Part shown: positions 25,083-37,726 of the stretch, in pieces
How positions within the stretch are numbered: the stretch's first letter is position 1
Layout: each line of letters begins with the position of its first letter
Source: Vigna angularis
Lineage: Eukaryota; Streptophyta; Magnoliopsida; Fabales; Fabaceae
Direction of reading: 5' to 3'
DNA: 64,000 nucleotides
Assembly (NCBI RefSeq): GCF_016808095.1
Contig: NC_068972.1
Span: forward strand, 21,010,289 to 21,074,288
Notes under the pieces: model-generated
Database searches by the model: none
What the model saw: the letters and a program-made list of their open reading frames with translations, nothing else
What the model was told of the DNA's origin: nothing
Translations under genes and position numbers: made by a program

Positions 25083-26000
25083 ACTATAAAAAAATTATTA
25101 TCAACAATTGATAAAAATAAATTTATTAATAAAATAAAATTTATTGACAAATTTTATCGATAGAAATAAATATGTTGGTTTGTAATTTGAATTATTGATA
25201 AAATATTTATGGTAAAAGGCGTTGATAATCTAGAATTGTTATTGTTGATGGATTTTTTTGTTAGTAAATTTCATTGGTTAAATGACATTGAATTTCTCAT
25301 TTTGGATTTTCGACCATTTTATGCAAAATATTGTTATAAATTGAATTTTTTTTAAATCTCTCTATAATCTAGAATTTTGATCATTAATGAATTTTTTCGT
25401 TAATAAACTCGTTGGTAAAATAAGTGTCAAAATTCCTATTAAATTTGATGAAATATGTTTATAAATTAATCAGAGATATGTGAGAAAAATAAGAAAAGAA
25501 AATGAAGAAGAAGGATAAGGAGGGGGAGGAGTAAAAAATGATATAGTAGCAGAGCAACAATGGAACGACAATAGTGGTGAAGGCAGTGGTGGCATTAGAG
25601 GAGAAAAAGGAAGAGTGAAAGGAAATGAAGAGAAAGAAGAGAAGGAAAAGGAAGAAGAGGAGGAGGTGGAGTTATCAACAACGTCAGAGCTGAAGGAGCC
25701 AGTAGTGGCAACAGTTGAGCCGAAGGAGGAAAAAAAGAAGTAAAGAAAAAATAAATAAAAGAAAGATGAAGAAAATAAGGAGGAGGAGGAAGAAGAAGAA
25801 TCAAATTATGATATTTAGTGACCAATTTCTTCCATCGATAATTACTAACAAATAATTATCGACGAGTTTGTGGTCATCAGTAATTATTGATGAGATTTTT
25901 TATCCATTAATAAAATTTATTAGTGAATATTTTACCAACAAATATTTTATCATTAGTAGTCCATCAATAGTTTTGATTTACCAACAAATTTTTTGTATTA
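25083..26000. mobile_element. CACTA-like non-autonomous element
   Basis: The left end reads CACTATAAAAAAATT and the right end contains AATTTTTTGTATTATGG, which approximates the inverted CACTACAAAAAATT of legume CACTA elements. Subterminal motifs (TTATTGATAAAA, CATTGGTAAA, TTTACCAACAAA) occur in both orientations toward the two ends. The middle is a purine-rich block (25480-25815). There is no transposase. Confidence 0.5.
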
Positions 26001-26729
26001 TGGAAGAATTTTGACCATCGGTAATATTAATTTTTCTTATGGTAAAATATTACTCTTTTATATTAGACTTATTACTAAGAGTTATATTAGACCTATTGTA
26101 GTAGGAACCGATATAATATATGTACATATTAAATTAGTTATAAATGTAACTAATATAATATGTGCCTATTAGATCAGTTAAATAAACAATCAATCTAAGT
26201 CTTGACGCGAAACTATTTTCTCACTTTTTACAAAGTTCCTTCTCTTCTCACCACCCATAACACAACCTTCGGTTTTTCTTTACTTTTCAATTCTTTCCTC
26301 TCTCATTTTCAAAGCCTCAAAACCTTCTCTTTCAATGCAATATTTTTCTCATTCATCACAATTTTGGTCTATTAGAGCTCCACCATTGCAATGACATTAG
26401 CATCGTCCTCAACGTTGTTGTCACCGTTAGCCAATGCGCCTTACAACCACGAACATCCCCAGAGCTCCACGCACCAGTAGCATCGAAAAAATAAGCTCGC
26501 AAACCAGATTTGCAATGAGCCATGCAACACTATTCGAACGCCACCTCGCCAATGACAAACTTGGAGCTAGAATGCAACAAATCAGAGTCGCACCACCGTT
26601 AACCTTCAACAGAGCATACGTGAGCACTATCGTCAACCATTGCAGTAAATTTGCCAACAATGCAACAAAATGTTTTCATTTTTTTCAGTTAAAGATATTA
26701 GATTTTTTGTTTCAGAATCGATCTAATAT
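26001..26729. other. Unassigned repeat-like DNA
   Basis: Contains a CT-rich stretch (26210-26350) and a less AT-rich block (26380-26660) with a short open frame. No homology is recognised. It may be the remains of a DNA transposon, because GATATAATATATGTACATATT and GTAACTAATATAATATGTGCC blocks at 26110-26165 recall CACTA internal repeats. Confidence 0.3.
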
Positions 26730-28000
26730 CTTTATACTAAAAATTGAAATATATATTTACACTATTTTTTCATTCTTAATATTTCTATACTATTTTTTAT
26801 TCATTCTTAATTTTATGTTTTTATAGTTTCTAATTATTTGGTCATTTAATAAATTATTAAAATATATTCATTAGATAAACAAACACAATGCTAATACTAG
26901 ACAAAAAGAATGTTATAATCTATTATAATTTAAGAAAATAAGATATTAAGAAACTTACCTTATTACTCATTTTTATTTTGTTGACCAGTGTTTTAAAAGT
27001 TGGTTTTTTTAGAACATTACGAAATTATTTTTTTATTTACATTTATTTTTTTGTCATATGTGCATAAATATTATTTACTTTTTTACCATTTTTTTAAAAT
27101 TGATTTAAGATTTATTTTTAAATAAATGAGTCTAACCAGAGATATAACAATGGACTAAAATAATCTATTATAATTTATGAAAAGAAGATTAGATAATTTA
27201 CCTTATTACTCATCTTTATTTTTGTTGATGAGTATCCTAAAAGTTGGGTTTTTAGTACCTTACTAAATTGCTTTTTTATTTATATTTATTTTTTTGTCAC
27301 ATTAGCATAGAAATTATTTATTCTTTTATCCATTTGTTTTATTTTTAAATTTATTTATCTTAAAAATTAAAAATATTTTTATACTATTTTTTATTTTGAA
27401 TATTTCTATATTATTTTTTTATTCTTCATTTTATGCTTTTATAATTTCTATTTTTGGTCATATAATAAATTATTAAAGAATATTTATTAGATAAGTCTAT
27501 CAACTATATGAACATTAAACAAAAATAATTTATTATAATTTATCTATTATAATATAAGAAAAAAAGATATTATAAAATTTACCTTATTATCAATTTTTAT
27601 TTTGTTGGCAAGTATAATTTTTTAGTACATTATTAAATTAATTTTTTATTTATATTTTTTTTTCACATGCAGATATTTACTTTTTTTTATTGATTTATTT
27701 CATTTTTAAATTGATTTACGCTAAAAATAGAAATATGTTTATATTATATTCTTTACATTCTTAATATTTTTATACTATTTCTTTCCTTTAATTTATTCTT
27801 TTTTAATTTTCAATTACTTTATCATGTAATAAATTATTAAAGAATATTTATTAGATGGATTTAACAATAAAAACTAGACAAAACATTAGAAAAAAATAAT
27901 ATATTATAATATAAGAAAATAATATACTAGAAAATTTACCTTACTATTTGTCTTTATTTTGTTAACAAGTTTAAGAATACATTAATTAGATAACTAAAGG
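26730..28000. repeat. Degenerate tandem repeat, four diverged units
   Basis: TTACCTTATTACTCATTTTTATTTTGTTG-like segments recur near 26957, 27199, 27580 and 27938. AATAAATTATTAAA with its flanks (TTATTAGAT) recurs near 26847, 27463 and 27826. Unit spacing is irregular (about 240-380 bp), which suggests an old tandem expansion with later deletions. Confidence 0.6.
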
Positions 28001-28460
28001 AAAAAATATTAGACAAATTTTTCTATATATTAATTAGACAAGTTTAATAATACACATTAGATGAGTATTAGACAATTAGTTTCACTCACAAATAATATGA
28101 GTCTATTAATACACATTAGTTAAATTGTTCATATATTGGTTATATTAGTATAGCGAAAAATATATGATATGAGTATAAATACACATTAGATGAGTGTTTC
28201 CATATAAGCCATGTATAGCAAAAAATGTTTCCATATATTGATATAAATGTGTCATTTCATACATTGATTAGATGAGTCTAACAATATACATTAGACAAGT
28301 TTGTTTGTACATTAATTAGAGGATGATACATGTTTAGTTTTACACATTATATGAGTTTATTAATACACATTAGATTATTCTATCCTTACGAGTCATTTGA
28401 TATGCATTAAACAAGTTTGTCAATACTGTAAGTCTAATAATACACATTATACTACTTTAT
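28001..28460. repeat. Diffuse ACACATTAGA word repeat
   Basis: ATACACATTAGATGAGT and close variants occur about ten times at irregular spacing. It may continue the decayed array on its left. There is no coding potential. Confidence 0.5.
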
Positions 28461-28894
28461 CTATACACTTATTTATATTTTTAGAAAGTCTACTTTCCAT
28501 ATTTATCTATATGTCCTTTATATTTTAAAACTTAATCTATATTTTTACACTTATTTTTTCTTTTATATTTTACAAAGTCTACTATTTATAATTTAGAAAC
28601 ATATTGACTTTTTAATCTATAAATAATTTTTCATATTAATTCTATTCCTAACTTAAAAATATTTTTTTTCAACCTCTAAATCTCTTTAAATAAACTCACA
28701 AATAACTATATACATGTTTTAATAATAAAACCCATTTTCCAATCCAATATTCTCCAAATCCACGAGGTTGTACACACCTATATTAATAATATTTTATTGA
28801 AAATATTTTTAGGGTATGAATATTTCATATAAAGTTGTTAAAAAACATTTTTCTTATTTTTCCTTTGTTGACAGAAAGCTTCTTCCCCAAGAAG
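28461..28894 (+). other. AT-rich DNA containing the PLA1 promoter region
   Basis: An upstream region without recognised elements. The reading frame stays open from 28835, but the chosen ATG at 28895 fits a transit peptide better than the hydrophobic upstream extension. Confidence 0.4.
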
Positions 28895-31800
28895 ATGGCC
28901 ATGGCTGGTCCTTCAATCTCAAACATGTTCTTTCCCTTCCCCAAAACGCGCCAACTTACCTTCCCATTACCCCGATCCAGATTCCAAACACCTCTCACAC
29001 GAACCCAAAACTCAATCAAACTAGCCACACGTGAGAACTCCTCAAGCTCCACCGTTAGAGACCAAGAACAGGAGGAAGCAACAACGCATCACACGCATAA
29101 CCACAACTACAAACCAAAGCTAGAGGAACACCTCAAGCGCCTCCCTGAAGCCTGGCGCCAAATCCAAGGAGAGGACGACTGGGCCGGGCTTCTGGAGCCC
29201 ATGGACCCGCTCATGCGGATGGAAATGATCCGCTACGGCGAGATGGCCCAGGCCTGCTACGACGCCTTCGACTTCGACCCCTTCTCCAAGTACTGCGGCA
29301 GCTGCAGGTTCACGCCCCACAACTTCTTCTCCTCCCTCGAAATGCCACGCGTCGGCTACACCGTCACGCGCTACCTTTACGCAACCGCCAACATCAACCT
29401 CCCTAACTTCTTCAAGCACTCGCGCTGGTCTAAGATGTGGAGCAAGCACGCCAATTGGGCGGGCTACGTCGCAGTTTCCGACGACGCCATGACCAGCCGT
29501 CTCGGCAGACGCGACATCGTCATAGCGTGGCGCGGCACAGTCACGTGCCTCGAGTGGGTGGCGGACCTCATGGATTTCCTGAAACCAATCTGCTCAAACG
29601 GGATCTCATGTCCTGATGAGACGGTGAAGGTGGAGTCAGGATTTGTAGATCTTTACACGGATAAAGAAGAGAGTTGCGGTTACTGCAAGTTCTCGGCGCG
29701 GGAACAGGTTTTGACGGAGGTGAAGAGATTGCTGGAGATTTATAGCGAGGAGGAAGTGAGCATTACGATAACAGGGCATAGTTTGGGGAGTGCGTTGGCG
29801 ATTTTGAGCGCGTATGATCTTGTGGAGACTGGAGTGAATGTTATGAGGGATAGTAGGGGTGTGGCGGTTACGGTGATGTCGTTTTCGGGGCCGCGGGTGG
29901 GGAACGTGAGGTTTAAGGAGAGGTTGGAGAGGCTGGGGGTGAAGGTGTTGAGGGTGGTGAACGTGCATGATGTAGTGCCGAAGGCTCCCGGAGTTTTGTT
30001 TAACGAGAAGTTGCCGGCGGCGGTGATGAAGGTGGCTGAGGGGCTGCCATGGAGCTACTCGCACGTTGGGGTGGAGCTGGCGCTTGACCACATGAAATCG
30101 CCGTTTCTGAATCCCAATGGTGATGCAGTCTGTGCCCATAACTTGGAAGCTCTTCTGCATCTTCTGGACGGGTCAGTTTCATCTTTCAAACCCTTTTCTG
30201 CATTATAAGCTCTTCTGCTATGATTTCTGTGCTGTTTTCCTGAACCAACCTATAAGGGTAGAATAAATCATGCGAGTTATTTTGCATATGTAATCTGCAA
30301 TGGGGGTGCTAGACGACATCATATCATATGCGTGTCTTTTAATTCCGTTATGTTCTTTTATGTGTTACATATTTTCTTTTAATTATTATTATTATTATTG
30401 ATTATGAACTATTTGGAATATAGTCATATTTTATGTGCAATTTTTTGGTTGCCCTTATATCTATCTAAATGTTTTTTTAAATCAATTAATTGAATTTGTT
30501 TATTTAATTATCAAATTAAAATCTAAATAAAAATTTTAGAGTTAAATATATTTGTAATCTTTTAACTGAGACGGAAAATTAGTATCAAAATTTTGATATA
30601 TTTTGATGTTAAACTTAAAAAATCAATTAATATAATTTTCTCAGTCTAATGATCTTAAAATTTTTTAATGTTAAATGGTGTTTCATATTCATATTTGATT
30701 TAGAAATGAGTCAAATGGTACAACCAAAGTTGTTTATGTTTAAAGCGAATCCGAGCTCTTTGCTCTACTTGCTTTCTTTCTTCTTGTGTAAAATGATTCA
30801 GGTCTCCTTTCTCGATCGGTTCAGTGGAATGACCTGCAAGGAAATACTCTGACGCTCAAGTTAGTGGGGTGTCTTCCAAGGTCTCCAATCAAATAAAAAA
30901 AGTCAAATATACCTGGTCATTAGTGCTGTATTTATAGGCTTTGTAATCATCCGGTCCATTGGACGTCATTTAATGTCCTTTAATGCAATAAACCGTGTGC
31001 CTAATCATTCCCTAACGCCTTTATGTCCGACATAATGTGCCCGATATTATCCATTAATTGGCTATAAATGTCTTTCGCACGATATAGGAGTTATTCACCA
31101 TTAATACACATTAATGCCATTAACCGCCTTCCGATCGGTTATTTACTGTTGCATTGATCACCTCCAGTGGATCGTTTTTAACGCCCAGCTCGTCCCCTTG
31201 TATAGTACAAAAGTCAACCTAAAACATGATTTGACACATAAAATAATTTAATGCAGTTGGGTGAAAAAATTATATTTATTTATTTTTAAAGTTTGATGTT
31301 TATACTGTATCAAAATTTAGAATAATAGTAAATTTTAATTTTGCTTTAGAAACTAAAACCATATTTAAGAAACAAAAAATAAAAAATAAAATATATTAGT
31401 TTTAATTTGAGATTACATTGAAATAAAATCAAAGCACATGGTCCGATTGCAAATATTTGTATTGAAAACTTGTGTTGTCGGTTGAGAAAGATGGTATAGT
31501 TGGCAATATAGTATGATATAGCACGTTTTGTGAAGAAGAATAAATAACATAGTATATTAGTTGTAACTTACGTCGCTATTAGGTGAGATAGGGATAGATT
31601 TTAGTGGGCATTGATTATTTTAAGAAGCAATAACTGATGATGATGATATGAACAACCTAATACATAACGTCAGTGACAAGAATTAATACTGATTCCGTTG
31701 AGGGAAAGGGATATATTGGTATTATAAAAGGACTGGATCAATATTTGAATTAATTAGTGATGAACATTTTTGTTGGTCTTCATATAGATATGTATTATGG

Positions 31801-32321
31801 TAATAAATTAGATAAGAATGGGACCATATGCATCATAAATTACTAGATAGTGGCATTGCCATCCATGAATTTCATTATTGGAGAAGTTGAAGCTATATTG
31901 AATATACTAGCAAGGACAAAATACTTGTTTTTTTTATTTGACTGCTTTCTTGGAAGCTCGGTATAAGTTGTTAATTTCGTGTTTACATTGCCAGTAATAG
32001 TTCTTTGGTCAAACCTAAGAAACATGTATTCTTACAACCATCAAGCAAGTCAAATGGTTGATGATGTGCAGATACCATGGAAAGGGTGAAAGATTCGTGC
32101 TAGCGAGTGGAAGAGATCCAGCACTGGTGAATAAAGGATGTGACTTCCTGAAAGACCATCACATGATTCCACCAAACTGGAGGCAAGATGCGAACAAGGG
32201 CATGATGAGGAGCAATGATGGACGCTGGATTCAGCCTGAACGACCAAACCTTGACCTTCATCCTCAAGATATGCATCACCATCTCACCCAACTCGGTCTC
32301 ACCAATTCATCTCATGCATGA
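28895..32321 (+). CDS. Plastid phospholipase A1, PLA1-I beta-2 type
   Basis: Exon 1 is 28895-30171 and exon 2 is 32072-32321. The splice restores Gly-Tyr (LLDG-YHGKG) and gives 508 aa, close to the 517 aa I recall for Arabidopsis PLA1-I beta-2. The N-terminus is rich in Ser, Thr, Arg and Pro, like a chloroplast transit peptide. The lipase core has TWRGT-like IAWRGTVT, the nucleophile elbow GHSLG (Ser296), NVHDVVPK (Asp359) and YSHVG (His390) as the probable triad. The second exon codes the family C-terminus (SGRDPALVNK, WRQDANKGM, DGRWIQPE). DAD1-like class I enzymes release fatty acids from the sn-1 position of plastid lipids and can feed jasmonate synthesis; the substrate here is inferred. 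Exon 1 is far more GC-rich than its surroundings. The 1.9-kb intron holds a solo LTR. Confidence 0.9.
30726..31214 (-). mobile_element. Solo LTR inside the PLA1 intron
   Basis: LTR 30731-31209 (479 bp) on the minus strand, with plus-strand ends TGTTTATG...GTATAGTACA. It is flanked by perfect 5-bp copies AAAGT at 30726-30730 and 31210-31214. It shares CTGACGCTCAAGTTAG (near 30851) with the LTRs at 60.3 kb and, inverted, at 11.95 kb. In its own sense it has a TATA box GCCTATAAATACAGC. No internal retroelement sequence remains, so it formed by LTR-LTR recombination. Confidence 0.85.
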
Positions 32322-33365
32322 TGCTTCCATGTTGTAATTCATCATATATATAAAACTCTCACTTAAAATAAACACAAGATCATAATTACCACCTTGTCAG
32401 ATACCTTGTCCTAGTTTTTCTTCAAATATTGAACACTTCTCAAAGTTGGTTAAGTAATGGTCAAGTAAATTAGTCTCATTTATGAAGGGTGTGTATTGTT
32501 AAGGATCAGGTAGATCTCATAACTCATAAAAAGTGTTATATATCCAGGAATCCTAATTGCTTTAGCTCCCAACCATCCAAATTCATGTGGATTTGAGGTA
32601 TCTATTAGGTTATGTTATGTTAGTAGTAATTAAATTATTTACTATTTTTTTGTTTATTTATTTTATTGTCATTCATATTATAGGATAAGATTCTTCATTC
32701 AAATTAAAGACTTGTTCTTCATCATTGGATTATTAAAGACAAAATATTATTAATACGGATAAATTAATATATGTAAAGAAAATTAAACATTATTTTCTAG
32801 TATGCATAATTTATCTACAATAGATCCATTTTTTCGTTGTGCATGTTAAAAATGCACTTTTTAACCTTCAATTCTTATCAAAATCAGTTTTTTTTTGTAA
32901 TTTTATGCTGCTGATTTGTTATTGTTTTTTAATTCAATATAGATGTAATGATGATTAAATGTGATGAATAAGTTCATTACGCTGTTTTAATTCTTTAGAC
33001 GAATCGAAAAAAATTGCAAAATTATATTTTTTTTCTGGGGCATTTTATAAATATGATTGATCGTGCATCCAATATATTAAATTTCACAAAAATTTTCATA
33101 AAAATGGTTTATAATTTTGTCCACAAAAATTTACATAAAAATGGTTTATAATTTTGTCCACAAAAATTTTAGGGAAGGTTTGAATTTTTTATTGAACTAA
33201 TTTTTCTTTTTAAGTTTCATATCGTTTTTATTTATTTATTTTTAATGCTATTTTGAGGAAGTTATTAATGACGATTAATTAATTACTAAAAGTAATATAT
33301 AAATTAGATTTATATATATATATATATATATTAATTAATTATACAATTGTAATTACTATAAATAT
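32322..33365. other. Intergenic DNA downstream of PLA1
   Basis: Contains the PLA1 3' UTR, a direct duplication of about 41 bp around 33090-33170 (AAAAATGGTTTATAATTTTG twice) and a (TA)n run at about 33311-33330. No gene is recognised. Confidence 0.5.
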
Positions 33366-35801
33366 TGTAATATCCCAAATTTTTAATAGTATTAATATTA
33401 TTATAGAATTCATCACACATCAATAAAATTAGAACACTCTTGAAAAGTATATATGAACTATTATTGCTATCCAGGTATAACTATAAAGTATAACATGTAC
33501 TAAAAAAAGTCAAATAAATTTGAAATCAACAAGATAACTTTACACTAGAAAGATAAGTGTAGCTAAATGTTATCCAAAAGGAAATACATATACATATATA
33601 ATTACAAGATTAACAAGATAATAAACTAAATCTACTCTTATGCTACATCTCTGCGACCTAACAATTGATTTAACGAAAGCTCCTCATCTGCTTACATCAT
33701 AAAGATAATTATGGCAATCCTGTGAAATAAGCAAACACAAACACAAAGAAAATGATAAGCTATTGTTATTAAAGAATGAACATATAATCAATTACAACAA
33801 TGGTTTATAAGTCAATTATAAACCACTAACAATATTCATACACACTTCTTCCTCTAACTCTAGACTGACCATCCAGATACATGTATTGATTTCAAACTAT
33901 AGAAGTTATGCCTTTGAGGTGGAACAACAAAAACTTCCTCAACAACAATCACCACACTCTAAGGTTAATCCTTTCAAGCATCTATGACCAAACAATTAAC
34001 CAATAGACTAAGGACATTCTGCTACTCTCTACCACATAACTATCATTATCTTCTTAAGACTAGAAGTTATTGAAAGCGTCAAAATAATCTCTAATTAATA
34101 GCATCCCATATCAATACATACACTTACACAAAATCATTTTAAGGACTTCTCTTTGAAATCCCTATAACCATATTTCACATCCTTTACATAGATTTATTCC
34201 ATACCATCATATAGTTGAAGTTCATTACTGCACATAAGACTGATATCATACCATATACATTCAGATTCATAAGAGAAATGAAAGTAGAATCCACCTAGGC
34301 AGGACAACTAGTCGCCCAACGCCTGAAATCCTGGCGCCCAGCGAGCCCTAGCTCACCCAACGAGCAATTTCACTCGCCCGACAAAAGTGAAAACAAGGAG
34401 CTCCCACAGCCAATCGAAGGAGCTCGCTCAGCCCCTGAAACTCACTATCAAAATCCTATTTACTCGCCCAGCGAGCTGTTTTCTCGTTCACCCACTTTGC
34501 ATAATTTTGCAACACTCCAAATATGCCAAAATAACACTCCTTCAACCTCACATCTCCTATCCTATGCACTTCTACCAACTTCTAATTGGTATTCTAAGCT
34601 ACAATAAACCTATCCAAATATATATAATCCAATCCAAACAAATTTTAACTCATTCTACCATAGAACTTCCATTCAAAATCAACTAAAATGCTACTTTAAC
34701 GACCATAAATCATTTCTACCAATTCTTACTCATAAGTAAGCTAGTTAGGAGTCTGAACAAGTCCAAAATGACCTAAAAACAAACCTCAAGTTCTCCACTT
34801 TGCCTCGGATCTTTTACTTCTAAAACTCACTACTCAAAACCTCTAAAATACCTCTAAAACCATTCAAATTGCAACTAATTGATTATCACTTTGTCCTAAC
34901 TTATATATCTACCTACTCATAACTTAAACAAGTTCCAAATGACTACAAGACAGGCCCTAAAGTCCAGTTCTCCCTCTTTGACCACTGTTACAAAATCTCA
35001 CCTATCAAAACCTTTATTTTAGACCAAGATGGCCTATGATTTCACATAAACCTTTCTTCTCAACATCTCATCCACTTGACACCACTAACCTCACAATAAC
35101 AGAATTCATGACAATCACTCAAATCCAAACAAATCATAAAAATACACCAACATCATTCAACCAAGTAGCATCATTCCAAAATACGTAATACAATAACAAT
35201 CAATTTTTAACATAAAAAACAACATGCATTAATTTCATATACTACCAAATATCATTTCATACTTAATAATTCAATTAAAAGAAAACACTAGCTTCCCTTA
35301 CCTTATCAGAATATCTACCAAGCTCTACGCAATGCTCTACCCTTGCTTCGAGTCCAAGGAATCCTAGGAACACATACAAATCATCGAATTTTGATCAAAG
35401 TGAGTCCTTAGGAGCTTTGATCAATAAAGAACTAGAAAGGAGGATGAACGACACATGCGAGAAACTTTTGTCGCCTGCATCTAAACTACAAATTTAAGAA
35501 AATGAGTAGAAAATTATTTGTTCTAGAAAGGAAACTGATCGGATGATGATGGAGAATATATTGTTGTGATCTCTTAGGATTTTTCTGATCGTCAAACAAT
35601 TGATCAAGGAGTAAGAAATCGTAGAAAGAAGAAAAATGGAACTTAGAGAAAGAGTTCTAGAGATGTGGTACGTGTTTTAGATAATGAGACGAGTTTATGA
35701 ATTTCTATTTATATTATTGAATTATTTTAATATTTAAAATACTTGGTCTCATTATTTTAAATATCTATCAACTCTAATACTCTATTTTCTAGGTTCTTAC
35801 A
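33366..35801 (-). mobile_element. Solo-LTR-like copy D of the 2.4-kb gypsy LTR family
   Basis: The plus strand runs from TGTAATATCCCAAAT to CTAGGTTCTTACA, the clearest ends in the family (TGTAAGAACC...GGGATATTACA in element sense), 2436 bp. Flanks AATAT and TATAT could be a diverged target duplication. Its dyad words at 34290-34490 are CTCGCCCAGCGAG-like. It has the same GATAAGCTA and TTTTCTGATCGTC landmarks as the other copies. No coding sequence is present. Confidence 0.7.
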
Positions 35802-36430
35802 TATATAATTATCAATTTTATACTATAAAATTAAATGCTTCAAGATATTAATCTATTTTTATTTATTTAACTCTAAAAAAAGTTTCTATAAGATACATTC
35901 AATTTAAGAACATGTTAATTATTAATTTAAAGAGACGACCTTGTTACCAAGTGACTCTGTAATTAAAAGGACTAAAAATACATTTGATGTAATATTAAAA
36001 TAAAAGTTAATTTTTCACTCATTGCCTAAACAACAACCCACGGAGTATAAAGATTAATTAAATTATCCTTGTAGGAACAACTTGACAAGCAGGGCTACTA
36101 GTTATTATTTTCTTTTTTAATAATATTGTATGTAATACATTTGTCTTAAAATTATAAATGTGTGTTAGAATCACCCAACTGAATAATTGCGTTAGGATAA
36201 AATAAAGAAGGGAATTGAATTGATTTTTTTAATAAAATTATGCTTTTATTTTTTTTTTACTTTTTTATAAAGTGACTTCATAATTAAAAATGATTCCTTA
36301 AATAATAACAAAAAAAATAAAGAGTATAGGAAAGTGAGATTTACACAATATCCAATTGTTAACCTCTAAAGAGGATTAACAAATTACTAAAATAAATTAT
36401 AACTTGCATTCCCGAAGAAGATATAGTTTA
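35802..36430. other. AT-rich intergenic DNA
   Basis: No gene or repeat boundary is recognised. Confidence 0.4.
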
Positions 36431-37726
36431 ACTACAAATTATTATATACAGATTTAGATTTGAATTTGTAAGTAAAGTAGTGTTATATACCAATTTTCTC
36501 AACGGATATGAAAATTTGAGTTATATGAATTTTTTTTAGGTCATAGTAAAAAAATTATCTACCGATTTTCCATATGTAATATTGGGGTGCTATAGTGGAA
36601 ATTTTTCTAAAGATACGATCCATAGGTAAGTAAAACATAAGCAACCCCTTATTTTGTAATTTGCACTTTGACCATTAATGAATTGAAGGTTTCACGTGCT
36701 TGATCTATGTATGTTTTCCCATATTTTTTTCTTGTGCTTTCTTTGCATGATTACATTAGCATATATTTCCAGGAATTTGAGAGAGATGTTCAAATTAGAT
36801 GTTGCATGATGTCCATTTAGTTCACATTGTAGTATAGACGATTGTTGCTTAACTTTTGCAATTTACTCTTGCACAGAGTTTTACTCAGTCATTCGAGATG
36901 AAAAATTAGTGCGTAATCATCGAGTGTTGTCTCAAGGATGGGTTGATAAACCTACGAAGAATCCAACAAAGATATAGTTGGAAACCAATATTTTTCCAAT
37001 ATTCAGGTTAGGGAGGTTTGTAATTCTAAAAGGCGTTTTCCCTCTACTGTATTGCTTTTATTTTATTTTATTTTTGTTGCTTTTGATCATGATGAAGAAG
37101 ATGATAAAAGATTTTGAAATGAAGAGTAGAAAGAAGATGAAGAACAACATTAATTATTTTGTACTTACAGGAACTTTAATCATTATTGTTACTGTGTTAG
37201 AAACTTTTGTTTAAATATTGTTAGAGATTAGACTATGTTACATTAGTAACTTTTTCATAAGGTTGGATTTTGTTTATCTAATATAGTTTGATTTTATAAT
37301 GTTTGGTTTTACGAGAGAGTTAAATTTAGTTAAAGAATATTTGATGTTAATTACTTGATGCTATTTATTATGTTTGTAATGACCTTACTAGTGAAACATT
37401 ATATATAAACTGACCACGTTAATTATGGATTTATCTATAAATAATTATGTATTCGTAACTAATTATATATGAATTTATTCATAAATAATTACCTACAAAT
37501 TTATATGTAAATAATTAGTTACAAATTATGTGTTTATATGTAGTTATCTATGGATTTTTCCGTAGATAATTTACTTACGGATAAATTTGTGGTAACGGTT
37601 GTTACGATTATTTTATCTATACATTTTTATCTGTAGGTAATTTATAAGTAACATAATATTACTTACGAATTTTTTGCGTTACCTACGAATTTTTGTTATA
37701 GATAATGAGTTTTTTTTCTTGTAATC
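36431..37726. mobile_element. Possible CACTA-like foldback element
   Basis: The right end, GTTATAGATAATGAGTTTTTTTTCTTGTA at 37694-37722, resembles the inverted CACTACAAGAAAAAAA terminus of CACTA MITEs. From 37380 to 37700 there are many short inverted pairs (TTATCTATAAATAATTA, TTATCTATGGATTTTTCCGTAGATAA, TTACCTACGAATTTTT). The left end near AACTACAAATTATTATATAC is weak. A short frame at 36978-37214 has no recognisable homology. Confidence 0.35.

Noticed and set aside
29120..30160. Minus-strand frames opposite the PLA1 exon
   Set aside because: Shadow frames of a GC-rich exon. The plus strand has the lipase motifs.
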